64,000 bases of DNA from Antedon mediterranea (Eukaryota > Echinodermata > Crinoidea > Comatulida > Antedonidae): the NCBI RefSeq assembly GCF_964355755.1, contig NC_092672.1, positions 33,662,501-33,726,500 of the forward strand, written 5' to 3'. The translations under genes and the position numbers were made by a program. Positions 10,381-22,052 of this stretch are shown here, in pieces. Position 1 is the stretch's first letter. Every line of letters begins with the position of its first letter. The notes beneath the pieces were generated by a model, which was not told the origin of the DNA, did not search any database, and worked only from the letters and a program-made list of their open reading frames with translations.

Positions 10381-13300
10381 AAATCTCAATCTGGGAAGAA
10401 TGGAGCAGGAACAGGAACAGAAGGTACTGTACAAACAGGGAACTTTGTTGTTTAAATGAATAATAATGCTCAACATATGATATCGATAAGCCTAAATCAT
10501 GCTAAGGCCAAGCATGGAATTATAAAATTTTATTTTTTTTTGGGCCAAGGGCTTAGGTGTACATGTCAATCGTTTTAATCTCTGCCATATGTTTATTTAC
10601 AATGTATAATTTCTTTCTATTTTTAGTCTTTGTCATTACATTTTTTATACTGAATCTAATTTAAAATCGTTGATATTTTAATTTGCTCAACTTTTCAGGT
10701 CCTGTACCTAGTGTTCCAAAAGACCAACCTACGTCATCAACCACAAGACAACCCCCTCAAGACATACAACCGGCTGACCCAAGTCAACACAAAGTGGTCA
10801 TAAGCCAAAAACCAGTGGTCAGCAGGCAGACGCTTATTGTTAATGCCCCACCGTCTCGACAACAATCAAACATTCCTACAACACGAACGCCGATGTTTGT
10901 ACGGGCTCCAGGGACGACAACTAGTGTTCCTATTAGCCATGTGTCAACAAGTAAACATGTTAGACCTATTCAAGTTCGACCCTTACAACCGAGTGATCTT
11001 CGTATGTTTAAGAGTTCTCAGATTATACGCAATCCTGTCCAGTCAACGTCGATGATTACTAACCCTCCGATTACTATACCGCACACCGCGAGACATCAAG
11101 TGATTTCTATGAATTCTCCACGTATACAAACTATTGTACGCTACCCCCACGGGAGAGCACCGCGCCCAACAGCAATCACATCATATCAACGACAAGTTAT
11201 GCTAACCTCAAGTACTGGCAATCCACTTCCATCAAATACTGTTAGAGGAAATCCTACAGTTGCTGTTGCCATTCCCATTCAAAGTCCTCCAACATCACAC
11301 ATAGCCTATCAAGTACCATCAACAGCTAGGCCTAAACATGTTCGGGTTATGAAGTCACCTGTTCCACTGGCTAATTCAGTGCAGATTCGTCCAAGACATC
11401 TCCTTAGGCCCGTCAAACCGATAGGATATTCAAGCCCACGATCATCCGGATTTAGCCAGAATCTTGATCCCTTTATGGTTATTCGAACCACTCTACCCCC
11501 TACCAGAATGCCTACTGGAAATGTAGTTAGTACCCCTCATATTTTACATAATACACCTTCTTCAACGAGGCCTTCTACTTCCACCTCAATTCTTCAGAAC
11601 AAGAACCGAGTGAAGGACTTACCGCATGCCATAGTCAAACCGCAAGTTTTAACTCACATAATTGATGGGTTCGTCATAGAGGAGGCCTCGGAACCATTTC
11701 CGGTAATTTTATTATGATTTCTTCTATAATTATTAATAAACAATTCATATTTTCTTTGTCAAAAAGATGTACTTTACTGTATACACGTACCATTGCGTAA
11801 GAAGGATATGAATTATAAAATATATGAAATTGGTTTGTTCATAGTGTACTTTTAAAAGTTGATTAACTTAACTACACTATCTTAAATAGTGATGTTAATA
11901 TTTCATGATAGTAATTTTGTCTTTTTAAAGATTACAAGATCTGCAATTGTTGAAGAAACTCTACCTGAAAAAACCTGCAAGACACAAAGCAATGGCCACA
12001 CTGCAGTAGAAGGTAAAGTGCCTCTCTTTCCCCCCATTTTCCGTTTTCCTTTTTAAACATGCCCATCATTCCGGCTTCTTGAATAATCCAACAGCGAGTA
12101 ACTCGCCAATTACAGGATGGATAAACTATTTTATAATTTATCATGCTTATAAACTAAGTCTCATTTGAGGCTTGGGGAGAGTGGAGTTACAACACTGGCA
12201 CTAGGTCATGGTTGAACACTGGACCTTGGGATTTGAAGGCAAGAACGTTAACCACCAAGCTACATTACCACACTTGTAATGTACATTCACCTCCCTAAAT
12301 CGGACACCCTTGTGTTTTCCTAAAAAGTGATGTCTGTTTCCTTTAAAATGTTGGCTTGTTCCTTTGTTGTTATGTTAATACACACCTGCTTACATCTACG
12401 TATACATGACAGTTGGGTTTTAACCCAGGTTAAACAAGAAATTTGTAAAAATAAATGTAAATAAATAAATTTTACACTTCAGAAAAAAAAGAAGATGATT
12501 TGTTGAAATGCGAGTTTTGCGGCAAGATGGATGCGCCAAATAAATTCAAGCGATCCAAGCGGTTCTGTTCAATGGCCTGTGCTAAACGGTACAACGTAGG
12601 CTGCAGCAAACGACTTGGCCTCTTCAAACCAAAGCGATTGAATGTTGAAAGGCTGAAACACAATATGAAGATGAAGAAGCGAGCTGCCCCACTGAAGGGT
12701 GTTCGTGTGAAGCATGGCCGCTTGGCTTTTAATACTCAGCGTCCAGAAAAAGGCAAAGACGTAAGTAGTCAATAACATTCCAAATTTGCTGCAGATAGAA
12801 ATGTTGAAATCTAAATGAAAGTTTCTGGAAAAGAAGCTAAAAAAATAACTTTTCTGTGCTCATGTACTGTAATGGAACTGTTGCTTCGTGGTTAACATGT
12901 TTGACTTCCAAGGTCCAGGGTTCAATTCTGACCTAGTGCCAGAGTTTTAATGGGAGAACTCCACTCTCCACGCCTCAAATGGCACATTAGAGTAAAATAT
13001 ATTTTATCCATCCTGTAATTTCCAAGTGAACTTGCACGATGTTATATGTGTACATTTAAGATTTGATGTAGTGAATATTAATGATGGCCTGGGGCTAGAT
13101 CAACAGTGTTGACACGACAAGCATAGCGTGAAGCCCTAATAATAACACTTTGACTTGTTTTCCAGCAGTTAGAGCATCTTGAGACTCCACAGCTGATAGC
13201 AGATGACATCGAGGAAGAAGATGAACTGGATGATGATGAAGATCTTGACGAGGTTTGCAAACCTGAAGAACCCATGGATGTTGATGAAAGCTCAAACTCT

Positions 13301-13663
13301 GCTACATTATCAGAAGGCGCCATGAGTTCCTCAACTCCTTCTGAAGATGCCACCTTTTCTACACCCAGGAATGCTTCTCCGACAAGCGAGTTGGAACCAG
13401 CGGCGTATTCGGACAAAGAGGACATAGAAGAGGAATCTGAACAACTGCCAACTCAACCGTCGCAATGGACTCCTCAACAGGTATCCAATTTTATCAATGC
13501 TATCCCAGGCTGCAAGGATTATGCTAATGAGTTCCTTGCGCAGGAGATTGATGGACAGGCTTTAATGCTTCTAAAAGAGGACCTTCTGATGACCGCCATG
13601 AACATGAAGCTAGGCCCAGCTTTGAAGATCATTAGCAAGATCCATTCTTTAAAAGACAAATGA
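10381..13663 (+). CDS. PHC: Polyhomeotic-like Polycomb protein, 3' five exons
   Basis: Subunit of canonical Polycomb repressive complex 1 in the nucleus. Exons whose phases join without shifts: 10381-10423, 10699-11702, 11931-12012, 12483-12760 and 13166-13663, giving 634 residues of C-terminal protein. The large second exon encodes a Ser/Thr/Pro/Arg-rich linker ending with the conserved block THIIDGFVIEEASEPFP, the PHC-family motif that precedes the zinc finger. Exon 4 encodes the FCS zinc finger (CEFCGKMDAPNKFKRSKRFC, then SMACAKRYNVGC) and a basic tail. The last exon has an acidic stretch (EEEDELDDDEDLDE) and a C-terminal SAM domain from WTPQQVSNFI to the stop, including GCKDYANEF, QEIDGQALMLL and MKLGPALKI, the polymerising surface type. 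The N-terminal exons were not located, so the protein is partial here. The gene symbol is a family assignment, since invertebrates usually have a single homologue. Confidence 0.93.
12075..12285 (-). mobile_element. tRNA-derived SINE, copy 1 (PHC intron)
   Basis: On the minus strand it reads 'gtagcttggtggttaacg' (box A-like), then 'ccaaggtccagtgttcaac' (box B-like), 'tgacctagtgccag', 'actccactctcc', 'cctcaaatgagac' and 'atccatcctgtaattggcg'. The same ordered words occur at 12868-13040 (plus) and 51430-51635 (minus). Ordered pol III-like boxes plus a shared body indicate a SINE family. Confidence 0.8.
12868..13040 (+). mobile_element. tRNA-derived SINE, copy 2 (PHC intron)
   Basis: Reads 'ttgcttcgtggttaacatg' (box A-like), 'ggtccagggttcaattctga' (box B-like), 'cctagtgccag', 'actccactctcc', 'cgcctcaaatgg' and 'tttatccatcctgtaattt'. 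It is opposite in orientation to copy 1, with the FCS zinc-finger exon between them. Confidence 0.82.
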
Positions 13664-13995
13664 AACATGTTTTCTTGCCATTTGTTTTGCTTCATGATAA
13701 AATAGCACAAAGTAACTTTGAAAAAAAACAAGAAGACCAAAAAGCAGTATGGCTGCTTGCTTTATTTCTTAAAAAAAACAATGTTGTTGTAAATGTGTAT
13801 GTTTGCATGTACTATTTTTGTATCAGTGTGCATTGTTTATATTTCTGTACTGGGTCTCTATTATTATTAATATTATTATTATTACTGTAAATATATATAT
13901 TCTCTCTTTATTACTATTTAATTTATCATACTAGTTTGCTTTTGTTTGGGAAATATATGATATTAAGTATAATAACTGTAAACCACCCTGGTACT

Positions 13996-14080
13996 AAAGC
14001 GTGGTTCCCACTAGAACGCAACGCAGCGACAAATCGGCGCAAAGTGCTGTATTGCGAAATCACAAGTGGGAACCGACGAC
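13996..14080. mobile_element. Small fold-back related to the 61632 MITE
   Basis: Begins 'taaagcgtggttcccactag' and has 'acaagtgggaacc' about 70 bp later in inverted orientation. The same terminus occurs at 61632-61816. It lies a few hundred bases past the PHC stop codon and may be inside the 3' UTR. Confidence 0.55.
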
Positions 14081-14406
14081 GCAACAGTGCTGCAAATAAC
14101 GCCGGTTTGATTTCACACAGGTGGGGGAAAACAAACAATTCATCGTCATAGCCCATAGTCATATTATTCTCAGTACCGCTTCCACGATAGGCCATTACTG
14201 AAACAAGTTGGAGTTGGCGACTGAAACAGTGCATGTATTCTTGTATAGAGGTGCTCTTTTGACATGTACAAAAAACAAGTTCAGAATATTGAATACGGAA
14301 TGACCGGCCCAGCAGCGGTTATTTGATTGTTATTGTTGTTGATATGTGAAAAAAAGTAGATTAGTTTGCGCTGCTTAGAATGCCTTGAGTGCTCGAATAT
14401 TGTCAC

Positions 14407-14412
14407 AATAAA
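14407..14412 (+). terminator. Candidate poly(A) signal for PHC
   Basis: A canonical AATAAA follows 'attgtcac' about 745 bases after the PHC stop. Earlier variant signals in the AT-rich 3' region are equally possible. Confidence 0.3.
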
Positions 14413-14815
14413 ATTGTAATAATTCCAATCCAGCTTGTTATATGTTTACGATACATTATTTCCAAAACTCCGCTAGGAATGAGAAGTAGAAAATTTAAAT
14501 TGATATTTAAAACTATTCAATGTGAATGTATTAATTTGTTATGTCATCACTTGCCCAATAATTTCGAACTTCCCTCCCCCTTCTGATGTTGGTTGGTAGA
14601 ATGCGATACACAAAAGCATCAGTTTTGATGTTATTTAAATTATAAACATTTCAACCAATAAGGTGATAGAAGGAGTGTTTGTGAGCTTTTTAACAAGAAT
14701 CACCTAAACCAAATCCGACGGGCTCGTTGTTAAACAAGTGATTCGACGACGGCTGATCTGAGTGTTGCTACTTTTTTTAACGTCACAAAATAATTTGCTT
14801 GCTCTCCGTGAATAT

Positions 14816-15190
14816 CGAGACCCTACAATTTTCAGTCACGCCCACAAGTTCCGAGAAAGACACCTGCTTATTTCAGATTCTAATTAGTTAGGGTGGTTAA
14901 AATCAGTACCGAAAGTATGAACCAACTTTATATATTATATCGAGTAAAGATTCTAGAAAGAAGTTTGCCCTTACTGAATACGTATGAAACGCCATATGTG
15001 CAAAAATATTTATCTTTTTACTAAAATTAAGACAAAACTCCATCTGGAACCAACCCAAACTATCCCTCCGTGAGTATCGAGACCACGCCCACAAGTTCCG
15101 AGAAACACACACTGCTTATTTCAGATTCTAATTAGTTCAGGGTAACATCAAGTGGTTAAAATCAGAACCAACTTTATATACATCATCGAG
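14816..15190. repeat. Internal duplication at the start of segmental copy 1
   Basis: 'cacgcccacaagttccgaga' occurs at about 14836 and again at about 15073. Each is followed by 'tgcttatttcagattctaat', 'tggttaaaatcag' and 'accaactttatata'. Segmental copy 2 has one version only (about 37850), so one copy was gained here or lost there. Confidence 0.8.
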
Positions 15191-15195
15191 TAAAA

Positions 15196-15408
15196 ATGAT
15201 AGAACGTGGACGCGCGATTTACCGAATTTTGCCCTTACGTAAATGTATATATGCAGCTAGGTCTATAGCAACAAGGCCTATCTTCTATCCACTATATTCA
15301 TTTGAAATTGTAATGAGTTGCCTTAACAGATATAACGACAATTTGTGGTTTATATGGCACAACTCTACACATACAGTAGACCAATGTAATGCGAATAATG
15401 TATTTTAA
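15196..15408 (+). CDS. Small frame conserved between the two segmental copies
   Basis: A 70-residue frame (MIERGRAIYRILPLRKCI ... CNANNVF) is repeated at 37961-38179. The two differ by few substitutions and one in-frame 3-bp indel. The stop in copy 1 is replaced by a CAA-TAA end in copy 2. Shared origin alone explains the similarity, so preservation of the frame is only weak evidence of coding. No family is recognised. Confidence 0.2.
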   Translation: MIERGRAIYRILPLRKCIYAARSIATRPIFYPLYSFEIVMSCLNRYNDNLWFIWHNSTHTVDQCNANNVF

Positions 15409-16154
15409 TAACTATCAATAATACTCAATACAACAACATTGGAATCAAAGCAAGAACGAACAAACATCGCCAGCGTACTAATTAATTGAATAAATGGTTT
15501 TTCAGAAACAATGCATATTCAAAATATCAATTATCAATTATAGCAGTTATATTAGTGTAGAAATATTATAGGCCTACGTATGATCAATTAATCAATCAAT
15601 TTTCAAAATAGCAGATAGAAAGAAATTCCAGATTTAAAAAAAAATACATCAGCTAGAGACTTATTCATATTATCAAATAGCAGTAAAATATCAAATGTTA
15701 AATATAGCATCTAATTCGTTTAGAAATTTCTATTTATATAACATAAATCATTTCCAGAACCAAGTATATCAAATATAGCTAGCTATATAGCAGTGTAACA
15801 ACAACATATTTACATAGGGGCCTTACTTATTATCATCATACATTTTTCAGAGTACCTAATTTATGAAGCAAAGTTCGAGAAAGAAAATGATTAAGCTACT
15901 CAGTAGCAACAGACTTAAATTAAAAAATACTGAATATAAATAGCTGATATATATAATTTTTGTAAGAAAAAGATTTATGTAAAGTAAATGTGCATTGGAA
16001 TTATACTTTATTATCATTGGAATCATACACATGTGGGCAAGTTTTAAACATTTATTCATACTGTCAATTTAGGTTTTTTTATCTTAGAAATTAGAAATCA
16101 ATAACATAATACCACAAAAGCTTTATGTAAAAAGAAAAACAGAAATCAGAGCCG

Positions 16155-17456
16155 TTAATCAAACGCATGAAGCTTGTAATCTCCTCTTTCAACAACAGAA
16201 AGGCGCCCAGATGGGGCCCGGTGATGGACATTTGCATTTTTCCGTATGATGCCTACTGCCGCATAAGTGCAACCCGTCCGAAGATCAGCCGGCAAGAAAT
16301 TGAAAATTTCTTCAGCTCCATAATTATTAGGAGGTTGAATTGGGTCGGGGAACAACGGAAATCTCCGTCGCCGATAAGCTAGAATTTCGACAGTGTTGAG
16401 GGCGTTTCTGGCGTACGATTGACTACTGCCTGGTTCTTCTTTAGAACAGCTTGCTACGACGGTGTTTCCGCCATGCTTGCGGAATGATTTATACCCGCCG
16501 CAAAATCTCACCCAATGATTATCTTCTCCGGAAATGTCATTGTAAACAACAATGTGCCAATGTCTCCAATCGTATTTTTCAGTGAGGAATGCATAAAATT
16601 TATCAGCAAAGTCACTGTTGCTTTTGCCATTTAACAACGCCAAATTGTTATTTAAATCGGTTAGGAGCTGTTGTTTCCAAACATCTTTCACTCTTGTGTC
16701 TACGTCAATCATATGGTCAGCTAACTTTTTGATGTTGTCTTCCCAAAATGTTTTTTCATCTTCATATGCGGCATTATAATCTTTGACTTTCAGGTACGCT
16801 AGATGAACTTTGACACCCTGTAATATTAAGTTCATTATTCCTTTCATAATTGTTTGAACTTTTCCTCGGTGCCTGTCTGTATATGTAATTGCTGTTTTCG
16901 GAATGTTATCTGACAAAGTAGATTCTTCCATCATACCGCGCCCGATGATTAATATGGCGCTATCTATTTGGACTGAGTAAGCAGCGATAAATAATTCCTT
17001 CTGTCCTTCAATTGCATCAGTTGGAGCGTCGAGAAACTGTTGTAGGCGATGAGACAAAGCATATATTTCGCCTTCATATTGTCCATACTGAGCTTTCAGA
17101 GATGTTTCTTGAATAAGATTTTTCACTTCTTGAAACTTTGTAAACACTTTGTCGAATTTTTCGTCTATTTTTTGGAATTCGGTCTTCATTAATTTCAATT
17201 CAGCAGACGGAGAAGTTGGTAAAAATATAGAGACCAACGCCATTACTGGCCCGATGGCACTTAAGAATGGTCCAATATTCTTGGTGAACTTGGCGATATC
17301 ATTGCTAAACTGGCTGGACAAGTGTTCATCACTAAAAACGTTGACGATCTCATTTCCGGCTTCTACCCCAGCTCTGACCTTATCGATAACTTCTGCTTCA
17401 TCCTCTCCGTAGATCGACGGAGTAAAAACCAAAATGCATAACAATGCAATATACAT
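16155..17456 (-). CDS. Secreted rapunzel-like protein, paralogue 1
   Basis: The ATG at 17456 gives 433 residues. It starts with a signal peptide (MYIALLCILVFTPSIYG), then an acidic helix (GEDEAEVIDKVRAGVEAG), a hydrophobic Gly/Pro segment (IGPFLSAIGPVMALVSIFLP), and a long amphipathic helical region with EFQKIDEKFDKVFTKFQEV and LIQETSLKAQYGQYEGEIY. The C-terminal half is richer in beta-type sequence (RHWHIVVYNDISGEDNHW, VRFCGGYKSFRKHGG). The hydrophobic segment followed by 'EFQKIDEKFD..F.EVKNLI' resembles the rapunzel family of animal proteins, whose biochemical role I cannot state. The family call is from memory of motif style. A minus-strand acceptor (tttttgtcttttcag) lies just upstream of the ATG, so a 5' non-coding exon is likely. 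Compared with paralogue 2 it has an extra 14-residue segment (RRRRFPLFPDPIQPP region). Confidence 0.75.
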   Translation of the reverse strand: MYIALLCILVFTPSIYGEDEAEVIDKVRAGVEAGNEIVNVFSDEHLSSQFSNDIAKFTKNIGPFLSAIGPVMALVSIFLPTSPSAELKLMKTEFQKIDEKFDKVFTKFQEVKNLIQETSLKAQYGQYEGEIYALSHRLQQFLDAPTDAIEGQKELFIAAYSVQIDSAILIIGRGMMEESTLSDNIPKTAITYTDRHRGKVQTIMKGIMNLILQGVKVHLAYLKVKDYNAAYEDEKTFWEDNIKKLADHMIDVDTRVKDVWKQQLLTDLNNNLALLNGKSNSDFADKFYAFLTEKYDWRHWHIVVYNDISGEDNHWVRFCGGYKSFRKHGGNTVVASCSKEEPGSSQSYARNALNTVEILAYRRRRFPLFPDPIQPPNNYGAEEIFNFLPADLRTGCTYAAVGIIRKNANVHHRAPSGRLSVVERGDYKLHAFD

Positions 17457-18319
17457 GGTCAAATTCTTTCTGAGCCTGAAAAGACAAAAATATCATATAA
17501 AAGAGCTATAGGAAATCATTTTTAGATCTACATCTAAATAGAGATCAGGATTACCCTTTACACACCTATGTTTTCAACATGGTAATTTAACATAACAAAT
17601 GATTAAAATGTTATAAACCAAAGAAATTGTTTCGGAAGAGACCAGGCGACGTCATCATGTATTAGAAACACAACATTACATAGGAAAACAAAAATCATCC
17701 TACGGAAAATAATTTTACTTTGATTAGTTGAGAAGCCATTGAGTATAGCCAATGTTCGTTTTGAAACTTGAAATAATGTTGTCCGTATTCTGAGCAGCAA
17801 AGTTATGGCGGAGCTGTCTATTTAGTATCAAATTGTTTAAACTATACATGTTTATAGTGACACTTTCTGAACATTTTGTTGAAACATGACCGGAAATTCC
17901 ATTTTGTTACCATATATAATTGTCATACATAAAAAAAAAATTTTTTTTTACAAATTTTTTGGGGTTAGGCCCTATATTTTCATATTTTGACCTGACTAAC
18001 ATGTCTTTGTTAAAATGTGAGCGAACTTCTAGATACATCCAGAAACAAAAAAACAGCGAAAAATCTTGATGAGGAGAGCTAAGTTTTTCATTCAGCCGAT
18101 TATCCGGACTTTATCTATTTCCGAAGTATCATAAGAATTTGGTAATACATCACATGTGTTTCGCATGTATCTAGTAGCAACACGTACCCACTTGATACAG
18201 GCACCACATGTGATATAAATGTGATGCTGAAACTGTGGAACCTTTTGCTAGAAACTGTGAAGCTTTAAAATTCACTATAATCTTAATACTACATTACTCG
18301 TATTTGACCCCCATGCATA

Positions 18320-18560
18320 TAAAGAAAAAAGGTATCGCAAAGTGTGACATGCAGTGTTACAAAGTGCGACTGTGCAATTTAAAGTGCGATAGATCAGTTA
18401 TTACAAAGTGCGATCACTTTCACTACAAAGTGCAAAAGGAATACAAGCGCGAAAACTTTTTTAGAAAGTGCGATAGATATTTCAAAGTGCGAACACGTTA
18501 TTAAAAAGTATTATAGGTACCTATTACAAAGTGGAAAGTGCGACAGCTATTACACAAAAG
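18320..18560. repeat. Irregular AAAGTGCGA array, copy 1
   Basis: At least eight 'caaagtgcga'-type words are spaced 15-35 bp apart. The same array, with the same irregular spacing, is at 41180-41400 in segmental copy 2, so the array predates the duplication. Confidence 0.85.
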
Positions 18561-18605
18561 TTCGACATAACAATTGGTTAGCCAATAATATGCTATATGT
18601 TATAT

Positions 18606-19253
18606 AAATCTATTTATCCATGACTGGTCCTCTATTTTAGATAAAAGATCTCCACTCCATATTGATGCCATTTTTTTAGATATCTCGAAGGCCTTTGACC
18701 GGATGCCTCATGACATTCTCCTCAATAAGCTTTCCCGCAGCAATTTAACATTACTGGTGATATATGGTACTGGTTAAAGTCTTTTTTAATTAAAATATAC
18801 CAAAAGGTTCAATTTAAAGGGTCTTCATCTAACTGGGTGGAGGTAACCAGTGGGGAACCTCAAGACAGTGTACTCGGTCCCATTCTTTTTAACTTTTTTA
18901 TTAACGATATTATTTGTTCACTTAAATGTAAAACTGCTATTTTTGCTGATGATACTCTTATTTATAATGCAATTAACTCTCCTCAGGATTCTCTAAACCT
19001 TCAAGCTGATCTGGACCGACTCGGTCTGTGGAGCCAAGCAAATCGCATGCCTTTCAATGTTATGAAGACGAATGTCCTGCATGTCACACGTTCGCGTAAC
19101 AGACAGTTGTCTAAATACCTTTTGTTTGGCTCTCATATTAGTCCGGTGACATCTTTTAAATACCTTGGTGTTACTTTTAACTCAAAATTGACCTGGGATG
19201 ACCATGTCCATGTCATTGTTTCCAAAGCTAAACGTATGTTGGACTTTGTTTGG
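18606..19253 (+). pseudogene. Truncated, frameshifted LINE reverse transcriptase
   Basis: Fragments of a non-LTR retrotransposon reverse transcriptase: DAIFLDISKAFDRMPHDIL (18664-18720), then, after at least one frame change, SGEPQDSVLGPILFNFFIN and the catalytic-type FADD (residues AIFADDTLIYNA). It ends in the conserved FKYLGVTFNSKLTWDDHV block. It is bounded by unique junctions: segmental copy 2 has a different 850-bp sequence (41458-42305) in the same position. Too degraded for a clade call beyond the Jockey/CR1 group style. Confidence 0.85.
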
Positions 19254-20298
19254 AGAGCGAGCATATTTATATGATTGGAAAATGAAGATTGCTTTTGATT
19301 GGTGGAAAGCAAAGTATACATTTGGACAACAAACCAATCACTCACGAGTTTGTTTTTTTTCAAAGGCGTTAAACACAGTTGTAGGCCTAAGTCACTAAAA
19401 TTTATTTTTTAAGAAGCAAATTGAGGTTTTGATGACTGTCAAAACGTAATTTGGTCAATGATCATTATTGGCGAAATTTCTAATTGATACTGTACACATT
19501 TTTTTGCTTGACTTGTTCGAGAGTTAACGTATCATTGTGCAATTCTTCCTTTTTAATATTGTATTTTTAATAGTTTTAATAATGTTATGATAAAATCTTT
19601 TAATCAGCTGTATGTATTATATATAACCACCATTCTCGTACGGTTCATGTCTAACAACAAGAAACTGCTGCGCTGTTCCATGTCAAGCGACCATAACAGG
19701 CCCATCCATATCACGCATGTGTCACTGTTGCATGTCCCAGTACTGTACTACTGTAAAACTTCATTCATCTAATGTGAAATTGTCCGCCGGCAACCAGAGT
19801 CGAGTCGTAGGCCCAACCAAACAATGGAACTCGCTCGCATTATAATTATAGACCTAGGTTATACAGTACTACGGTGACTACTTCTTCGCATGCAGCTAAA
19901 GTAAAATGACGTCACGTTAAAGTGGGTAGTCACAGAGTATCATGCATATTAATGAAGCAAACTTGCTGAGAGTGTTTTCCACCACACCACCACATAGTTA
20001 GGGTTAAAAACGTCATTTTTTAACCAAACCTGGAAAAAATTATTTACAAAGGATTTTTATCATCAAACTTAACATATAAGTCCCAGGGGTCACCAAAAAA
20101 AAGTTCTAGTGATTTTCTCTATGGGGGAAGGAGTTATGACCTTTTATATAAAGGTCAATCTATTTTTAGTAATGAGTTAGTACTTCATTAACCACACAGT
20201 GTAGATGCTTAATTTTAGTCTCAAATTGTTCGCAATGTACAATTTCCTATTTGCAATAATGGAATATTTTTCTAAAAAATTACCAGCAATGCTATTTC

Positions 20299-20311
20299 TG
20301 ACCTTTGACCT
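20299..20311 (-). promoter_or_regulatory. Perfect DR1 nuclear-receptor-type motif in left inner inverted repeat
   Basis: TGACCTTTGACCT is two AGGTCA half-sites spaced by one base, read on the minus strand. Its mirror occurs in the right arm at 24411. Sequence match only; binding is not shown. Confidence 0.35.
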
Positions 20312-20479
20312 TTCTTGACCGGAAGTTTCATAGCTACATAACTATTTGACCTAGAGAGTGGGTTTTGGTCTTAATTTGTTTATAATGTACAACTTTATAT
20401 TTGCAGTAATGACACATTTTTCTATAAAGCAAGTAGAAATACCATTTATTGACCGTTGAACCCAATTAACCAATCTATA

Positions 20480-22045
20480 TATAAATTATGGTAAATTATG
20501 GTTAATTCTGACATAGGCGAGCACAATGCAAAAACTTCGGTACAAATCTCCGCCTTGGATACCTACCTTATCTATCCGAGATGTACCGCGAAACGTAGAT
20601 TTGATAACATTAGTGTTCACGCCGACGCTATTGTTCCATATTTATATCTTAGGAAGATATTATTATAAAGAGTTTTTTAACAACATTTATGATTTCAACA
20701 TTAGATTTTCCTCTCAATTTCAATTCTTCCCGGTCAAAGTAATTTCCGGGTTTAAGATAAGTTCACCTTGCAACAACCTTAGTTTCAAATATTTTCTCTC
20801 TTTTAAACACAAGGGAGCAGTTAAAATAATAGATTTGACCCTAAAGGTGACTGGAAACAGGCACTTTCCATCAATCAATACAGTGTCCCTTAAGTTGGCC
20901 ATTAATCATAGCCATTTCAGTTTTTTTGTTTATTTTAAAACATACCGCGCGTGTGTGAAGGTACAGTAGTTAAATAATAGGAATTATACTGCAAATTAAT
21001 AAAGATCAAATTAAATATTCGCCATAAAGATCAGAATATATTGTGGGGAATAGTATTATAAAATTACATAGGGAGATTTGAGGATAAGACATTTTTAGAG
21101 TGAAATCCCGATAGCTGAGTTTTATTGAGTAAGCTTGCAGGAATAACTGTAGGCTATCTTCCTGTGTCCCGTAAGGACCGAGATGTCTGCCCATGTTGCA
21201 AGCCGTAATGTCTTCTTTCTTGGGCCCACTCTGTCACGGCAGTTAGTTTCAAAAGATGATTAAATTAAATAATGTATTAATAATTATTAGGATGGTATTC
21301 ATTTGAATAAACGCCTCTCCAATAAAACATCACTTTGAATAATCCCCCCCCCCCTCCCGCCAACCCAACTATCTAATAAACGTCCATCCACATATTTATA
21401 ACAACACAATTATACTATTTGTAGTAGAATTCACCGCACTGTTATCTACAATTTATCAAGCATTTGTTATTCTTTTTTAGCACTTTTCATATCTATTAGA
21501 GGATTTCATTTTATTATAAATGTTACCATATTATTAAAACTACAAAATGTAACATATATCCCTCGAATAAGCACCTCCCTCAAATGACCTCCGCCTCCCC
21601 AAAGGGCCCTACCAAACAATAAAAACTGTACTTTAAAATGTTATTAATCATCTAAAACACTGTGAAACAAAGTAGTTTAGTTTTACGAATGTCAAGCATT
21701 TTCAATAATGGTAACCGACAGAAAACGTATAAGGAGAACATTATCATTCCGAGAACCATCGTCTACACTTCCTAGAGGGGGAGCGAGCGAAGCGAGCTCA
21801 CCCTCTAGGATTATTCAATTATTATTAATAATATAATTCAAGTATTAACACCGCCACCACATGGCTGTACATAGGCTAAACTTTTTGACCAATCAGGAAG
21901 CGCCATCTAGCAGGATACATTTCAAATGTTTGTTAGAAAGAGTGCAGCAACAGCATATCAAATGCAATTTTGGTAAGCATAAATAGAATATTTGTTTATG
22001 TATAGAGAAGCAACACACATTAGACAAAGGCAGCAGTATATACCT
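20480..22045. other. Non-coding left interior of the FEN-like element
   Basis: Contains a 147-residue plus-strand frame (20526-20969) with no recognisable domain, an AT-rich stretch, and a GC-rich hairpin at 21771-21809. No other feature is supported. Confidence 0.4.
21771..21809. repeat. GC-rich hairpin in the FEN-like element
   Basis: CCTAGAGGG-x-GAGC is followed after 11 bases by GCTC-x-CCCTCTAGG, a stem of 13 pairs with one mismatch around 'gagcgaagcga'. It lies about 245 bp upstream of the FEN-like gene. Confidence 0.7.
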
Positions 22046-22052
22046 TCAGACT

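Noticed and set aside
10400-10423. ATG within the small PHC exon as the start codon
   Set aside because: It is out of frame with the downstream PHC sequence and reaches a stop in the next exon.
10837-11491. Other frames across the large PHC exon
   Set aside because: Shadows of the true frame, which joins in phase to exons on both sides and carries the conserved GFVIEEASEPFP block.
20526-20969. 147-residue frame in the FEN-like element as a second gene
   Set aside because: No recognisable motif, AT-driven composition, and it overlaps non-coding inverted-repeat flank.
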